From Oscillospiraceae bacterium (GTDB lineage Bacteria > Bacillota > Clostridia > Oscillospirales > Ruminococcaceae), in assembly GCA_018380115.1 (NCBI GenBank), contig JAGZUF010000008.1:62001-126000 (forward strand): a DNA stretch of 64,000 nt, read 5' to 3'. Under the pieces are notes generated by a model. It had not been told where the DNA came from, did not search any database, and saw only the letters and a list, made by a program, of their open reading frames with translations. Positions within the stretch are counted from its first letter, which is position 1; each line of letters opens with the position of its first letter. This document shows positions 27,414 to 34,581 of the stretch, piece by piece. Both the position numbers and the translations under genes were made by a program.

Positions 27414-28265
27414 ATGGCCGCCATACAGGATATCACACGGGAAATGGTGTTCTCTCTTCTGCCGCCCCGCGCGCCCGAAAGCCACAAGGGAAATTACGGC
27501 AAAGTGCTGGCCGTATGCGGCTGTGCGCAATACCGCGGCGCTGCGCTGCTGGCCTGCCTGGGCGCGCTGCGCGCGGGCGCTGGCCTTGTGACGCTGGCCG
27601 CGCCGGAATGTGTGTGCGCGGCCGCGGCCCCGCGCATGCCGGAGGCCACTTACCTGTGCGCCGAAAGCCGCGAAGCACTGCTGGCTGCCGCCGGGCAGTA
27701 CACCGTGTGCCTTGCCGGGTGCGGGCGCACGGCAGATACCGCCACCGCAGACGAGATGCGCGCGCTGCTGGCCGCGGCCAAAGGTACCTTTGTGCTGGAT
27801 GCGGGCGGCCTTTCCGCCATTGGCACAGGCGTGGACGCGCTGGCCCCCTGTGCAGGCAGGCTTGTGGTGACACCGCACCCCGGTGAAATGGCGCGCCTTG
27901 CGGGCCTCTCTGTTGCGCAGGTGCTGCAGATGCCCGCCGACGTCGCCTGCGGCTTTGCCAGAAAAACCGGTGCCGTCACTGTGCTGAAGGGCCACCGCAC
28001 CCTTGTGGCCGCGCCGGGCGGCAGGCTGTACCGCAACACCACCGGCAACGCCGGGCTTGCCCGCGGGGGCAGTGGCGACCTTCTGGCCGGCATGGTGGCC
28101 GGGCTGGCGGCGCAGGGCCTTTCGCCCGAGGCCGCCGCCGTGTGCGGCGTGTGGCTGCACGGCGCCGCAGCAGATGTGTGCGCGGCCCATCACAGCATGC
28201 AGGGCATGCTGCCGGAGGATATTCTGCCTGCGCTGTGCACGGTTTTCCTTGAAAACGGGCGCTGA
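27414..28265 (+). CDS. nnrD: ADP-dependent NAD(P)H-hydrate dehydratase
   Basis: A 283-residue ribokinase-like enzyme that repairs hydrated NAD(P)H. Family motifs are SHKGNYGKVLAVCG at the start, RAGAGLVTLAAPE, VLDAGGLSAIG, VVTPHPGEMARL and TGNAGLARGGSGDLLAGMV. It lacks the N-terminal epimerase half (NnrE) that is often fused in other bacteria, so the epimerase must be elsewhere. ATG at 27414 follows GGAAAGGAG. Confidence 0.93.
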   Translation: MAAIQDITREMVFSLLPPRAPESHKGNYGKVLAVCGCAQYRGAALLACLGALRAGAGLVTLAAPECVCAAAAPRMPEATYLCAESREALLAAAGQYTVCLAGCGRTADTATADEMRALLAAAKGTFVLDAGGLSAIGTGVDALAPCAGRLVVTPHPGEMARLAGLSVAQVLQMPADVACGFARKTGAVTVLKGHRTLVAAPGGRLYRNTTGNAGLARGGSGDLLAGMVAGLAAQGLSPEAAAVCGVWLHGAAADVCAAHHSMQGMLPEDILPALCTVFLENGR

Positions 28266-28352
28266 ATATGATATGGTTATTTCAACATACGGGCCTTCCG
28301 TGTGTGCACGACGGCCTACCGGGCCGTATTTTGGAAATGAGGGAGCGAAGAT

Positions 28353-29087
28353 ATGTACGAAAATAACGGGCTGGACCCCATGTTCCAGGAAGAAAACAAC
28401 GGCATGTGGGGTGCAGCGGGCGAAACGCTGAGCCATTACACGGCCAAAACGTTCGGCTGGATGGGCCTCGGCCTTCTGTGCACGTTTGCCGTTGCGTTTG
28501 CCAGCTATGCCACCGGCTTCGTGTGGTATTCCATTATTCAGGTGCCATACCTGCCGTTTATTCTGGCCATTGCAGAGATTGTGGTGGTGATGGTTCTGTC
28601 TGCGCGCCTCACACGGCTGAGCGCAGGCGCGGCCACCGGCCTGTTCTTTGCCTATTCGGCGCTGAACGGCCTCACCTTCGCCTCGCTGTTCATTCTGTAT
28701 GATGTCACCACGCTTGTGTATGTGTTCGGCATGACGGCCGTGTACTTCGGCGCGCTGGCAGCCTACGGCTGGTTTACAAAGCGCGATTTGTCGAACCTGC
28801 GCAGCATTCTGTTTGCGGGGCTGATGTTCCTGCTGCTGTACTGGCTTGTGGCTATTTTCCTGCCCATGGGGATGTTTGAAAAGGTCATTTGCTTTGTGGG
28901 CCTGGCCGTTTTCCTCGGCTATACAGCATACGACACACAGAAGATCAAGCGCTTCTATGATGCGTACCGCCTTGACCCCGAAATGGCCCACAAGGGCGCC
29001 ATTTTCTGTGCGCTGCAGCTATATCTGGATTTTGTGAACATCTTCCTGTATCTGCTGCGCCTTCTGGGCCGCCGCTCGAACAACTGA
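28353..29087 (+). CDS. Bax inhibitor-1/YccA family membrane protein
   Basis: A 244-residue protein with a hydrophilic N-terminal tail of about 35 residues and seven hydrophobic helices. GFVWYSIIQVPYLPF and FLGYTAYDTQKIKRFYD are typical of the bacterial UPF0005/BI-1 family, with the conserved aspartates of the C-terminal pore. These proteins are proposed pH-sensitive calcium leak channels or protease modulators; the role here is by homology only. GGGAGCGAAGAT precedes ATG. It is the last host gene before the AT-rich island. Confidence 0.9.
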   Translation: MYENNGLDPMFQEENNGMWGAAGETLSHYTAKTFGWMGLGLLCTFAVAFASYATGFVWYSIIQVPYLPFILAIAEIVVVMVLSARLTRLSAGAATGLFFAYSALNGLTFASLFILYDVTTLVYVFGMTAVYFGALAAYGWFTKRDLSNLRSILFAGLMFLLLYWLVAIFLPMGMFEKVICFVGLAVFLGYTAYDTQKIKRFYDAYRLDPEMAHKGAIFCALQLYLDFVNIFLYLLRLLGRRSNN

Positions 29088-29139
29088 GCATTTGCTTTTT
29101 AATGACCGCAGAGCTCAGAGAAAAGCGCTGTTACAGACA

Positions 29140-29175
29140 AAACCGCCTGCCCGCTGTGAAAGCGGGCAGGCGGTT
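29140..29175 (+). terminator. Hairpin after the BI-1 gene
   Basis: Stem AACCGCCTGCCCGCT / AGCGGGCAGGCGGTT with a 5-6 nt loop. The T tract is short (TTGCTTTG), so termination may be partial. Confidence 0.65.
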
Positions 29176-29241
29176 GCTTTGTTGCCGCTTTAGTGCAACG
29201 CCCCCCAGCTATGCAGGGGAGAGTAAAAAGAATTAAATGGT

Positions 29242-29309
29242 GAAAAACCTTCTGGCAGAATGGAAGCTGCGGTCGGGCAACTGCAACAACAATCACCAGG
29301 AGGTTTTTC
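29242..29309. repeat. Inverted repeat at the left edge of the AT-rich island
   Basis: GAAAAACCTTCTGG (29242-29255) is matched by CCAGGAGGTTTTTC (29296-29309) with one mismatch and a 40-nt loop. It sits just where base composition changes. It may be an element end, an attenuator or an IS relic. A nearby CCCCCAGCTATGCAGGGG (about 29203-29220) resembles the CCCCCGGCTTTGCCGGGG hairpin at the right end of the island. Confidence 0.45.
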
Positions 29310-29347
29310 GATAAAAGAAAAGATATAGGGAATTTGCAGCATACGGC

Positions 29348-29872
29348 ATGGAGGCGTCAATACCATATCGTATTTGCAATGATATTTTCAATCACACATC
29401 GTTGTATCAATACCGTCATGGAAAGCTGCTCCTTCATCTGACATTGCCATTTGAGAAAAGACCAAAAGGCAATCAACCGGGAGAGTATCTGCGTTATTAT
29501 CGGCTACGAAATAATCTTACGACCAGACAACTTGCCGAGCAGGTAGGCATTGTTCCGGCAACTCTGCTGAAATATGAGCAGGGGCTTGCGCCGATACCAT
29601 ATGATACCGCTGTGAGGCTCTCAGAACGGCTGAAAATTGATGCGTCGCTTCTCTGTGATTCATTTGCTGCGTTCATTGCATCGCCTTATACAGAGGCTTT
29701 GAAGGCAATCAGAGAAGAAATAAAACTGAATCAGCGTGAGTTTGCCGAGCTTGTTGGCTTGAAAGCAAGCTATTACTATCAGATGGAAAAAGGAAATCGT
29801 AGACCCTCCAGAAAAGTTTATCAGCAAATCATGGATGCCCTAAATGCAAAACAATCGACAAACTTCACATAA
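29348..29872 (+). CDS. Protein with two helix-turn-helix (XRE) domains
   Basis: A 174-residue protein. An N-terminal segment of about 45 residues has no recognised fold; then LRYYRLRNNLTTRQLAEQVG and PATLLKYEQG form one XRE HTH (residues 47-100), and REEIKLNQREFAELVGLKA with YYYQMEKGNRRPSRK forms a second (115-168). Tandem HTHs suggest binding to a two-part site. No strong ribosome site is seen, so the start is uncertain. AT-rich codon use differs from the host genes to the left, consistent with transfer. It is followed by tnpV. Confidence 0.75.
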   Translation: MEASIPYRICNDIFNHTSLYQYRHGKLLLHLTLPFEKRPKGNQPGEYLRYYRLRNNLTTRQLAEQVGIVPATLLKYEQGLAPIPYDTAVRLSERLKIDASLLCDSFAAFIASPYTEALKAIREEIKLNQREFAELVGLKASYYYQMEKGNRRPSRKVYQQIMDALNAKQSTNFT

Positions 29873-29927
29873 GGATATAAACAGACTACAATAACATTAG
29901 AAAGAGAAATTGATTGGAGGTATCCTT

Positions 29928-30278
29928 ATGGGACAAGAGTTTAGATATTATCAGTGTGGAGATTATTTTATTCCTGACATTCAGTTGAATCCATATAAAC
30001 ACAAAGTGTTGGGCAAATACGGCAGAATGAGGAGAGTGTATCTGCAAGAGCAGAATCCGATGCTACTAAACGATCTGATTCTCAGGGATCAACTATTTCT
30101 GCATCTGTGGGAGATTGATGAAACGGCACATTGCAGAGTAGAGAAACTGATGGCGGAATTACTTAAGAGAAATTCAATGTCAAACAAAGCTACACATCAA
30201 ATGGCATGGGTACAGCACATGAACAGCCTAAAAGCGCAGGCAGAAGAAATAGTTTTGGCAGAGTTAATTTATAGTTGA
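29928..30278 (+). CDS. tnpV: TnpV, transposon-encoded protein
   Basis: A 116-residue protein that matches the TnpV family of Tn4451/Tn4453-like mobilisable transposons. Characteristic segments are GDYFIPDIQL, LGKYGRMRRVYL, HLWEIDETA and MAWVQHMNSLKAQAEEIVL. Function in transposition is not established. GGAGGTATCCTT precedes ATG. A hairpin terminator follows immediately. Because the right side of the island has a serine-recombinase remnant, which is the integrase type of these transposons, the whole segment is probably derived from one such element. Confidence 0.88.
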   Translation: MGQEFRYYQCGDYFIPDIQLNPYKHKVLGKYGRMRRVYLQEQNPMLLNDLILRDQLFLHLWEIDETAHCRVEKLMAELLKRNSMSNKATHQMAWVQHMNSLKAQAEEIVLAELIYS

Positions 30279-30314
30279 AAAAAATGGGTTGCTTTAATTA
30301 GCAGCCCATTTTTT
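30278..30314 (+). terminator. Intrinsic terminator after tnpV
   Basis: Stem AAAAAATGGGTTGCT / AGCAGCCCATTTTTT with one G-T pair and loop TTAATT. Confidence 0.85.
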
Positions 30315-30330
30315 ATGTGGAAAGACAGTT

Positions 30331-30449
30331 CTTGAATTGTGAAATAGACACTTGCTGAATTGTCTTTTTGACAATTCAAGAGTTGTCAAAAGCACAAGGT
30401 AATAATACTGATATTAATAATACTGAGTATAGTAATACTGATCCTATCT
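30331..30449. promoter_or_regulatory. Nested inverted repeats and three 15-bp iterons upstream of the R-M operon
   Basis: CTTGAATTGT (30331-30340) pairs with ACAATTCAAG (30371-30380), and inside it GAATTGTC-TTTTT-GACAATTC (30357-30377) forms a second inverted repeat. Downstream TAATACTGA occurs three times at 30403, 30418 and 30433, exactly 15 bp apart. These are likely binding sites for HTH proteins of the island; which protein binds is unknown. Confidence 0.55.
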
Positions 30450-30479
30450 TATCCAGAGATAAAGAAGTAAGTATATCGG

Positions 30480-30533
30480 TTGACACAGTTGAGCAAACAG
30501 TATAAAATAAGTATGTAAGCTAACTAACTTACA
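30480..30533 (+). promoter_or_regulatory. Promoter and operator of the type I R-M operon
   Basis: TTGACA (30480-30485), a 17-bp spacer and TAAAAT (30503-30508) form a good promoter; TATAAA at 30501 is an alternative -10. Just downstream TGTAAG-N8-CTTACA (30514-30533) is an inverted repeat overlapping the expected transcript start and leading into the GGAGG ribosome site of the XRE gene, as expected for autoregulation. Confidence 0.65.
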
Positions 30534-30548
30534 ACGGAGGTGATAAAG

Positions 30549-30929
30549 GTGGATGATTTGAATTTGAAAACGGAAAATGCTGAATTTGGTCAATATTTGC
30601 GTTCCGTCCGACAAGCAAAAAAAATATCAATTCGTCAGCTTGCAAAAGCGGTGAGTAAAACACCTACATATATTAGTGATATTGAAAAGGGTAATAATAA
30701 ACCTCCCGAAAGAGAGTTATTGGATAGAATAATTGCAGAATTGCATTTAGAAGAATTTCCAGACATAAGGAACAAGCTGTATGATTTAGCTGCAAAAGAA
30801 AGAAAAGATGTTCCGGCAGATATTAAAGAATACCTAATGGAAAATGAATCAATATTAAAAATTATTAGAACGGCAAAAGAAAGCCCAAATGAAAAGCAAA
30901 TCTGGGCAAAAGTATCGCAGATTATTTAA
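30549..30929 (+). CDS. XRE-family regulator of the type I R-M operon
   Basis: A 126-residue protein. An N-terminal XRE HTH (FGQYLRSVRQAKKISIRQLA and ISDIEKGNNKPPERELLDRI) is followed by a helical tail of about 50 residues with LAAKERKDVPADIKEYLMEN. Such proteins precede many type I and type II systems and act like C proteins or HigA-type antitoxins to delay endonuclease expression. The GTG at 30549 lies 8 nt after GGAGG; an upstream GTG overlaps that site. hsdM starts 17 bp after its stop. Confidence 0.82.
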   Translation: MDDLNLKTENAEFGQYLRSVRQAKKISIRQLAKAVSKTPTYISDIEKGNNKPPERELLDRIIAELHLEEFPDIRNKLYDLAAKERKDVPADIKEYLMENESILKIIRTAKESPNEKQIWAKVSQII

Positions 30930-30946
30930 TTGTGGAGGAATAGAAA

Positions 30947-32512
30947 ATGGCTGAATTAAGAAAAGAAGATTTGTGGGTAATGGCGGATAAACTCCGTAAT
31001 AATATGGATTCTGCAGAATATAAGCATGTATGCCTTGGTCTTATATTCTTGAAATATATTTCTGATAGTTTTGAAAGAGCTTATCAAGAAATTTCTCAAG
31101 ATGAATACGCCGATCCAGAAGATAGAGATGAATATCTTGCAAAAAATGTGTTTTGGGTGCCACAGGAAGCACGTTGGGAAACAATTAAAAACAGTGCTAA
31201 AGATCCAACAATTGGTCAGGTTATCGATAATGCCATGTATGTGATTGAAAAGGAAAACTCTTCTCTTCGTGGCGTACTTCCTAAAGATTTTGCAAGAGCA
31301 TCTTTAGATAAACGTTCTTTGGGTGAGTTGGTCGATTTGTTATCTGAACTTGAGATTGGAAACGATAAGAACAAAGACACTTTAGGATCTGTATATGAAT
31401 ATTTTCTTGGAAAGTTTGCACGTGCTGAAGGAAAACTTGGTGGAGAGTTCTATACTCCACGCAGTGTAGTTGAGTTGATTGTAGCTATGATTGAACCTCA
31501 CGATGGACGAGTTTATGACCCTTGTTGCGGTTCTGGCGGTATGTTTGTACAGAGTGAACGTTTTGTTGAAGACAGAGAGGGACGAATTGATGGGCAATTA
31601 GCCATTTATGGTCAGGAATCCAATTATAATACTTGGAAACTTTGTAAAATGAATCTTGCTATCCGTGGAATCGAAGCAAACCTCGGTCAGCAAAATGCAG
31701 ATTCCTTTCATAACGATCAACATAAGAGCTTAAAGGCAGACTATATTATGGCAAATCCGCCTTTTAATATTAGTGATTGGGGCGGTGAGCGTTTGATAGA
31801 TGATCCAAGATGGAGTAAATACGGTATTCCGCCTACGGGTAATGCCAACTATGCTTGGATTTTGCACATGCTTTATCACTTAGCACCAAGCGGAACAGCA
31901 GGCTTTGTATTAGCGAATGGTTCACTTTCATCTTCTACAATCAGTGAATATAATATTCGTAAAAACTTGATTGAAGATGACAAAATTGATTGTATTGTTA
32001 CTTTGCCGGGTGGGCTGTTCTCAACAACATCGATTCCTGTTTGTCTGTGGTTTATGGCTCGCAATAAGCTGAAAAACGGACACCGTGATCGCCATGGAGA
32101 AATTCTGTTTATCGATGCCAGAAATATGGAAACAGAGCCTTATGAGGACAGTCGTACACAGAGACAGCTGACTGCAAAAACTATTGATGAAATCACTTCT
32201 GCATATCATTCTTTCCGTAACCATGAGAAGAAAGCAGCAAAGGCAGATGGTACAGAGATTGAATATGCTGATAAACAGGGATTTTGGAAGATAGCAACAT
32301 TGGAAGAAATTCGAAAAAAAGATTATAATTTAACACCTAAAAGTTATGTTGGTGTCGATCATGACGAGAAAAGTAAAGAACCGTTTAATCAAAAGATCAA
32401 ATTTTTGTTGAATAGACTTTCTGAAATAGAAAAAAACTCAAAAAAAATTGATATAGAACTTGCAAGACAACTTGAAAAAATTGAGCAAGAAATTGAGGAA
32501 GTGAGCGAATGA
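30947..32512 (+). CDS. hsdM: Type I restriction-modification DNA methyltransferase HsdM
   Basis: A 521-residue N6-adenine methyltransferase subunit. The HsdM N-terminal helical domain spans residues 8-150. The SAM motif I is DPCCGSGGMF (191-200) and the catalytic motif IV is NPPF (270-273). With HsdS it methylates the recognition site; with HsdR it forms the restriction complex. GGAGGAATAGAAA precedes ATG. Its last 4 bp overlap hsdS as ATGA, so the two are translated together. Confidence 0.97.
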   Translation: MAELRKEDLWVMADKLRNNMDSAEYKHVCLGLIFLKYISDSFERAYQEISQDEYADPEDRDEYLAKNVFWVPQEARWETIKNSAKDPTIGQVIDNAMYVIEKENSSLRGVLPKDFARASLDKRSLGELVDLLSELEIGNDKNKDTLGSVYEYFLGKFARAEGKLGGEFYTPRSVVELIVAMIEPHDGRVYDPCCGSGGMFVQSERFVEDREGRIDGQLAIYGQESNYNTWKLCKMNLAIRGIEANLGQQNADSFHNDQHKSLKADYIMANPPFNISDWGGERLIDDPRWSKYGIPPTGNANYAWILHMLYHLAPSGTAGFVLANGSLSSSTISEYNIRKNLIEDDKIDCIVTLPGGLFSTTSIPVCLWFMARNKLKNGHRDRHGEILFIDARNMETEPYEDSRTQRQLTAKTIDEITSAYHSFRNHEKKAAKADGTEIEYADKQGFWKIATLEEIRKKDYNLTPKSYVGVDHDEKSKEPFNQKIKFLLNRLSEIEKNSKKIDIELARQLEKIEQEIEEVSE

Positions 32513-33684
32513 GAAAAGTAAGAATTGGAGATGTTGGAGAGGTAATTACAGGTAAGACTCCCAAAACAAGTGTTTCAGAATATTATAACGGAAATTTTCC
32601 GTTTTTAACACCAGTTGATTTTAGTAGTCTAAAAATTATCAAAGATACTAAAAAAACAATAAGCCAAACAGGACTTGAATCTATAAAAAAATGCTTTATT
32701 CCTAAAAATTCTATTTGTGTGACATGTATAGGATCTGATATGGGAAAAGTTGCAGTTAATATGATGGATTGTGCAACAAATCAACAAATTAATTCTGTTA
32801 TACCATATAAAGAGAATGATTATAATTTTATTTATTATGCCATAAAAAATGTTTCACATTTAATCAAAAGAATGGGCGAAGCCTCAACTGCCGTCCCTAT
32901 AGTCAATAAAACTGATTTTTCAAATATTTATATTTATTGTCCACAAAAGAAAGAAGAACAGATAGCTATTTCAAAGAAATTAAAATATTATGATGCTAAA
33001 ATAGAAACTAATACAGAGAAAATATCACTCTATAGCGAATTGATACAAAGTGTATATCAAAAATTGTTTGATACAACATATGCTGATGATTTATCTAATG
33101 ATGAAATAATAAAAGGATGGAGAAAAAAACCATTTAAAGATTTTTTGAAGTTATCTACTGAGAAAATTGGGAGTGAAAAAGCACCCGTATATTCTGCTAC
33201 TAATAATGGAATTACGTTAAGGGATGAAAAGTTCAGCAAAAAATTAAGTAAGTCATTAAATAATAACAAAAAGATTGTTCAAGATGATTTGATATTTGGA
33301 CTTAGTAGAGAGATACTCAATTTTGGAGTATTCAAAGATACAATAGGTTCGGTGAGTCCAGCTTATCAGATTTTCAAAATAGATAAAACAGTTATTTTGC
33401 CATTTATATTGGAATTAGAGATTAGATCTAATATGTATAAGTACATGGATATTTTACAGTTGGGAGCACGAGAAGGACAGGGAATAAGAAAAGAATATTT
33501 GTTTCAAAAGGATTTTTTAGTCCCACCAATGGAACTTCAATTGCGATTTGAAGAAATCGCAAGACCTATTGAATGGAAAATTGCAAATCTAAAAGAAGAA
33601 AACGAAGTGTTGGCAGAGATTAGAGATACCCTACTCCCCAAATTGATGAGTGGAGAACTGCCAGTGGAAGTAGGTGAAAATTAA
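32509..33684 (+). CDS. hsdS: Type I restriction specificity subunit HsdS
   Basis: A 391-residue subunit with two target recognition domains and helical spacers. TRD1 spans about 1-160 and is followed by the spacer QIAISKKLKYYDAKIETNTE; TRD2 follows and ends with LRFEEIARPIEWKIANLKEENEVLAEIRDTLLPKLMSGE (split as EIARPIEWKIANLKEE and LRDTLLPKLMSGE-like). The TRDs set the two half-sites of the bipartite recognition sequence, which cannot be predicted here. The gene is very AT-rich. No inverted hsdS copy or invertase is nearby, so no sign of phase-variable shuffling. Confidence 0.95.
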   Translation: MRKVRIGDVGEVITGKTPKTSVSEYYNGNFPFLTPVDFSSLKIIKDTKKTISQTGLESIKKCFIPKNSICVTCIGSDMGKVAVNMMDCATNQQINSVIPYKENDYNFIYYAIKNVSHLIKRMGEASTAVPIVNKTDFSNIYIYCPQKKEEQIAISKKLKYYDAKIETNTEKISLYSELIQSVYQKLFDTTYADDLSNDEIIKGWRKKPFKDFLKLSTEKIGSEKAPVYSATNNGITLRDEKFSKKLSKSLNNNKKIVQDDLIFGLSREILNFGVFKDTIGSVSPAYQIFKIDKTVILPFILELEIRSNMYKYMDILQLGAREGQGIRKEYLFQKDFLVPPMELQLRFEEIARPIEWKIANLKEENEVLAEIRDTLLPKLMSGELPVEVGEN

Positions 33685-34580
33685 TGGATGAACGTGAACG
33701 ATACGAAGAATATCTACAAGATGAGTTAGATGAACAATTTTCAATATATAGTGTTTCTCACTTACTGTCAAAACTTTCTGACTATAGCCGTATTATTTCT
33801 GAGAATGGAATACCTGGTACATTGCTTTTTCGTGGACAATCTGACATTGAATTTGGCATCCATGGAAGTATTTTCAGAAATGGTCTATTGGCAAAAGAAA
33901 CTACTATTGTAAATGAACTGATATTGCAAGAGCCAACAGAATTTGGAAATCATATGACTGACTTTGAACAGTTGGTCAAAATGCAACATTTTGGTTTACC
34001 GACCCGCTTGTTGGATGTTACAACAAATCCTTTAATTGCACTATATTTTGCATGTTCAGAAAATCTAGATAAGGATGGAGAATTAATCTTATTTAATGAA
34101 AATTTAAAACATCCAACTCACAAAGGTGTTAGATTTTTTTCAGCTCTGGCAGAGTATCAAGGTCATAGTGAAGTGGATTTTTTAGATTATTTTGTGCAAA
34201 AGAAACTAATAGATGATAATAGCTCTACATATGAAGAAAAAAATAACAAACTAAAAATACAATTTCAAGATTTGTATATACCAGTTGTTGCCCCTAAAAA
34301 TAACGAACGCATAAGACGACAAAATGGTGCATTTTTAATCTTAGGAGTAGATTTATCTTCCCCTGATTACTATCTAAAAAACAGTTTCAATTTAAAAGAT
34401 AGTCTCAGTGAATATGTAGATGAAGGGATTCCAAGATATTTACGCATCCCAGCAGAACAGAAATCTTCTATACTACATGAACTTGATATGATTGGAATAA
34501 ATGAAGCATTTGTCTACCCAGAATTAGAGCACCAAACATCGTATATCAAAAAAAGACATTTTGTAAAGGCAGGTGAATAG
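33684..34580 (+). CDS. FRG-domain protein embedded in the type I R-M operon
   Basis: A 298-residue protein. The FRG domain is recognised by LLFRGQ (residues 48-52) and HFGLPTRLLDVTTNPLIALY (102-121). The start ATG shares its first base with the hsdS stop (TAATG), and the stop is 1 bp before the hsdR start, so it is a fixed part of the operon rather than a passer-by. FRG domains are of unknown biochemistry and occur in bacterial and phage proteins. It could modulate restriction, act as a toxin triggered when restriction is overcome, or be a second effector. No signal peptide or membrane segment is seen. Confidence 0.85.
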   Translation: MDERERYEEYLQDELDEQFSIYSVSHLLSKLSDYSRIISENGIPGTLLFRGQSDIEFGIHGSIFRNGLLAKETTIVNELILQEPTEFGNHMTDFEQLVKMQHFGLPTRLLDVTTNPLIALYFACSENLDKDGELILFNENLKHPTHKGVRFFSALAEYQGHSEVDFLDYFVQKKLIDDNSSTYEEKNNKLKIQFQDLYIPVVAPKNNERIRRQNGAFLILGVDLSSPDYYLKNSFNLKDSLSEYVDEGIPRYLRIPAEQKSSILHELDMIGINEAFVYPELEHQTSYIKKRHFVKAGE

Positions 34581-34581
34581 A

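Noticed and set aside
27189..28991. 600-codon leftward open frame across nnrD and the BI-1 gene
   Set aside because: Antisense of two well-supported genes, His- and Gly-rich, with no recognisable domain.
32509..33684. Phase-variable hsdS locus
   Set aside because: Only one hsdS is present, no silent copies or invertase and no long inverted repeats within the gene are seen.
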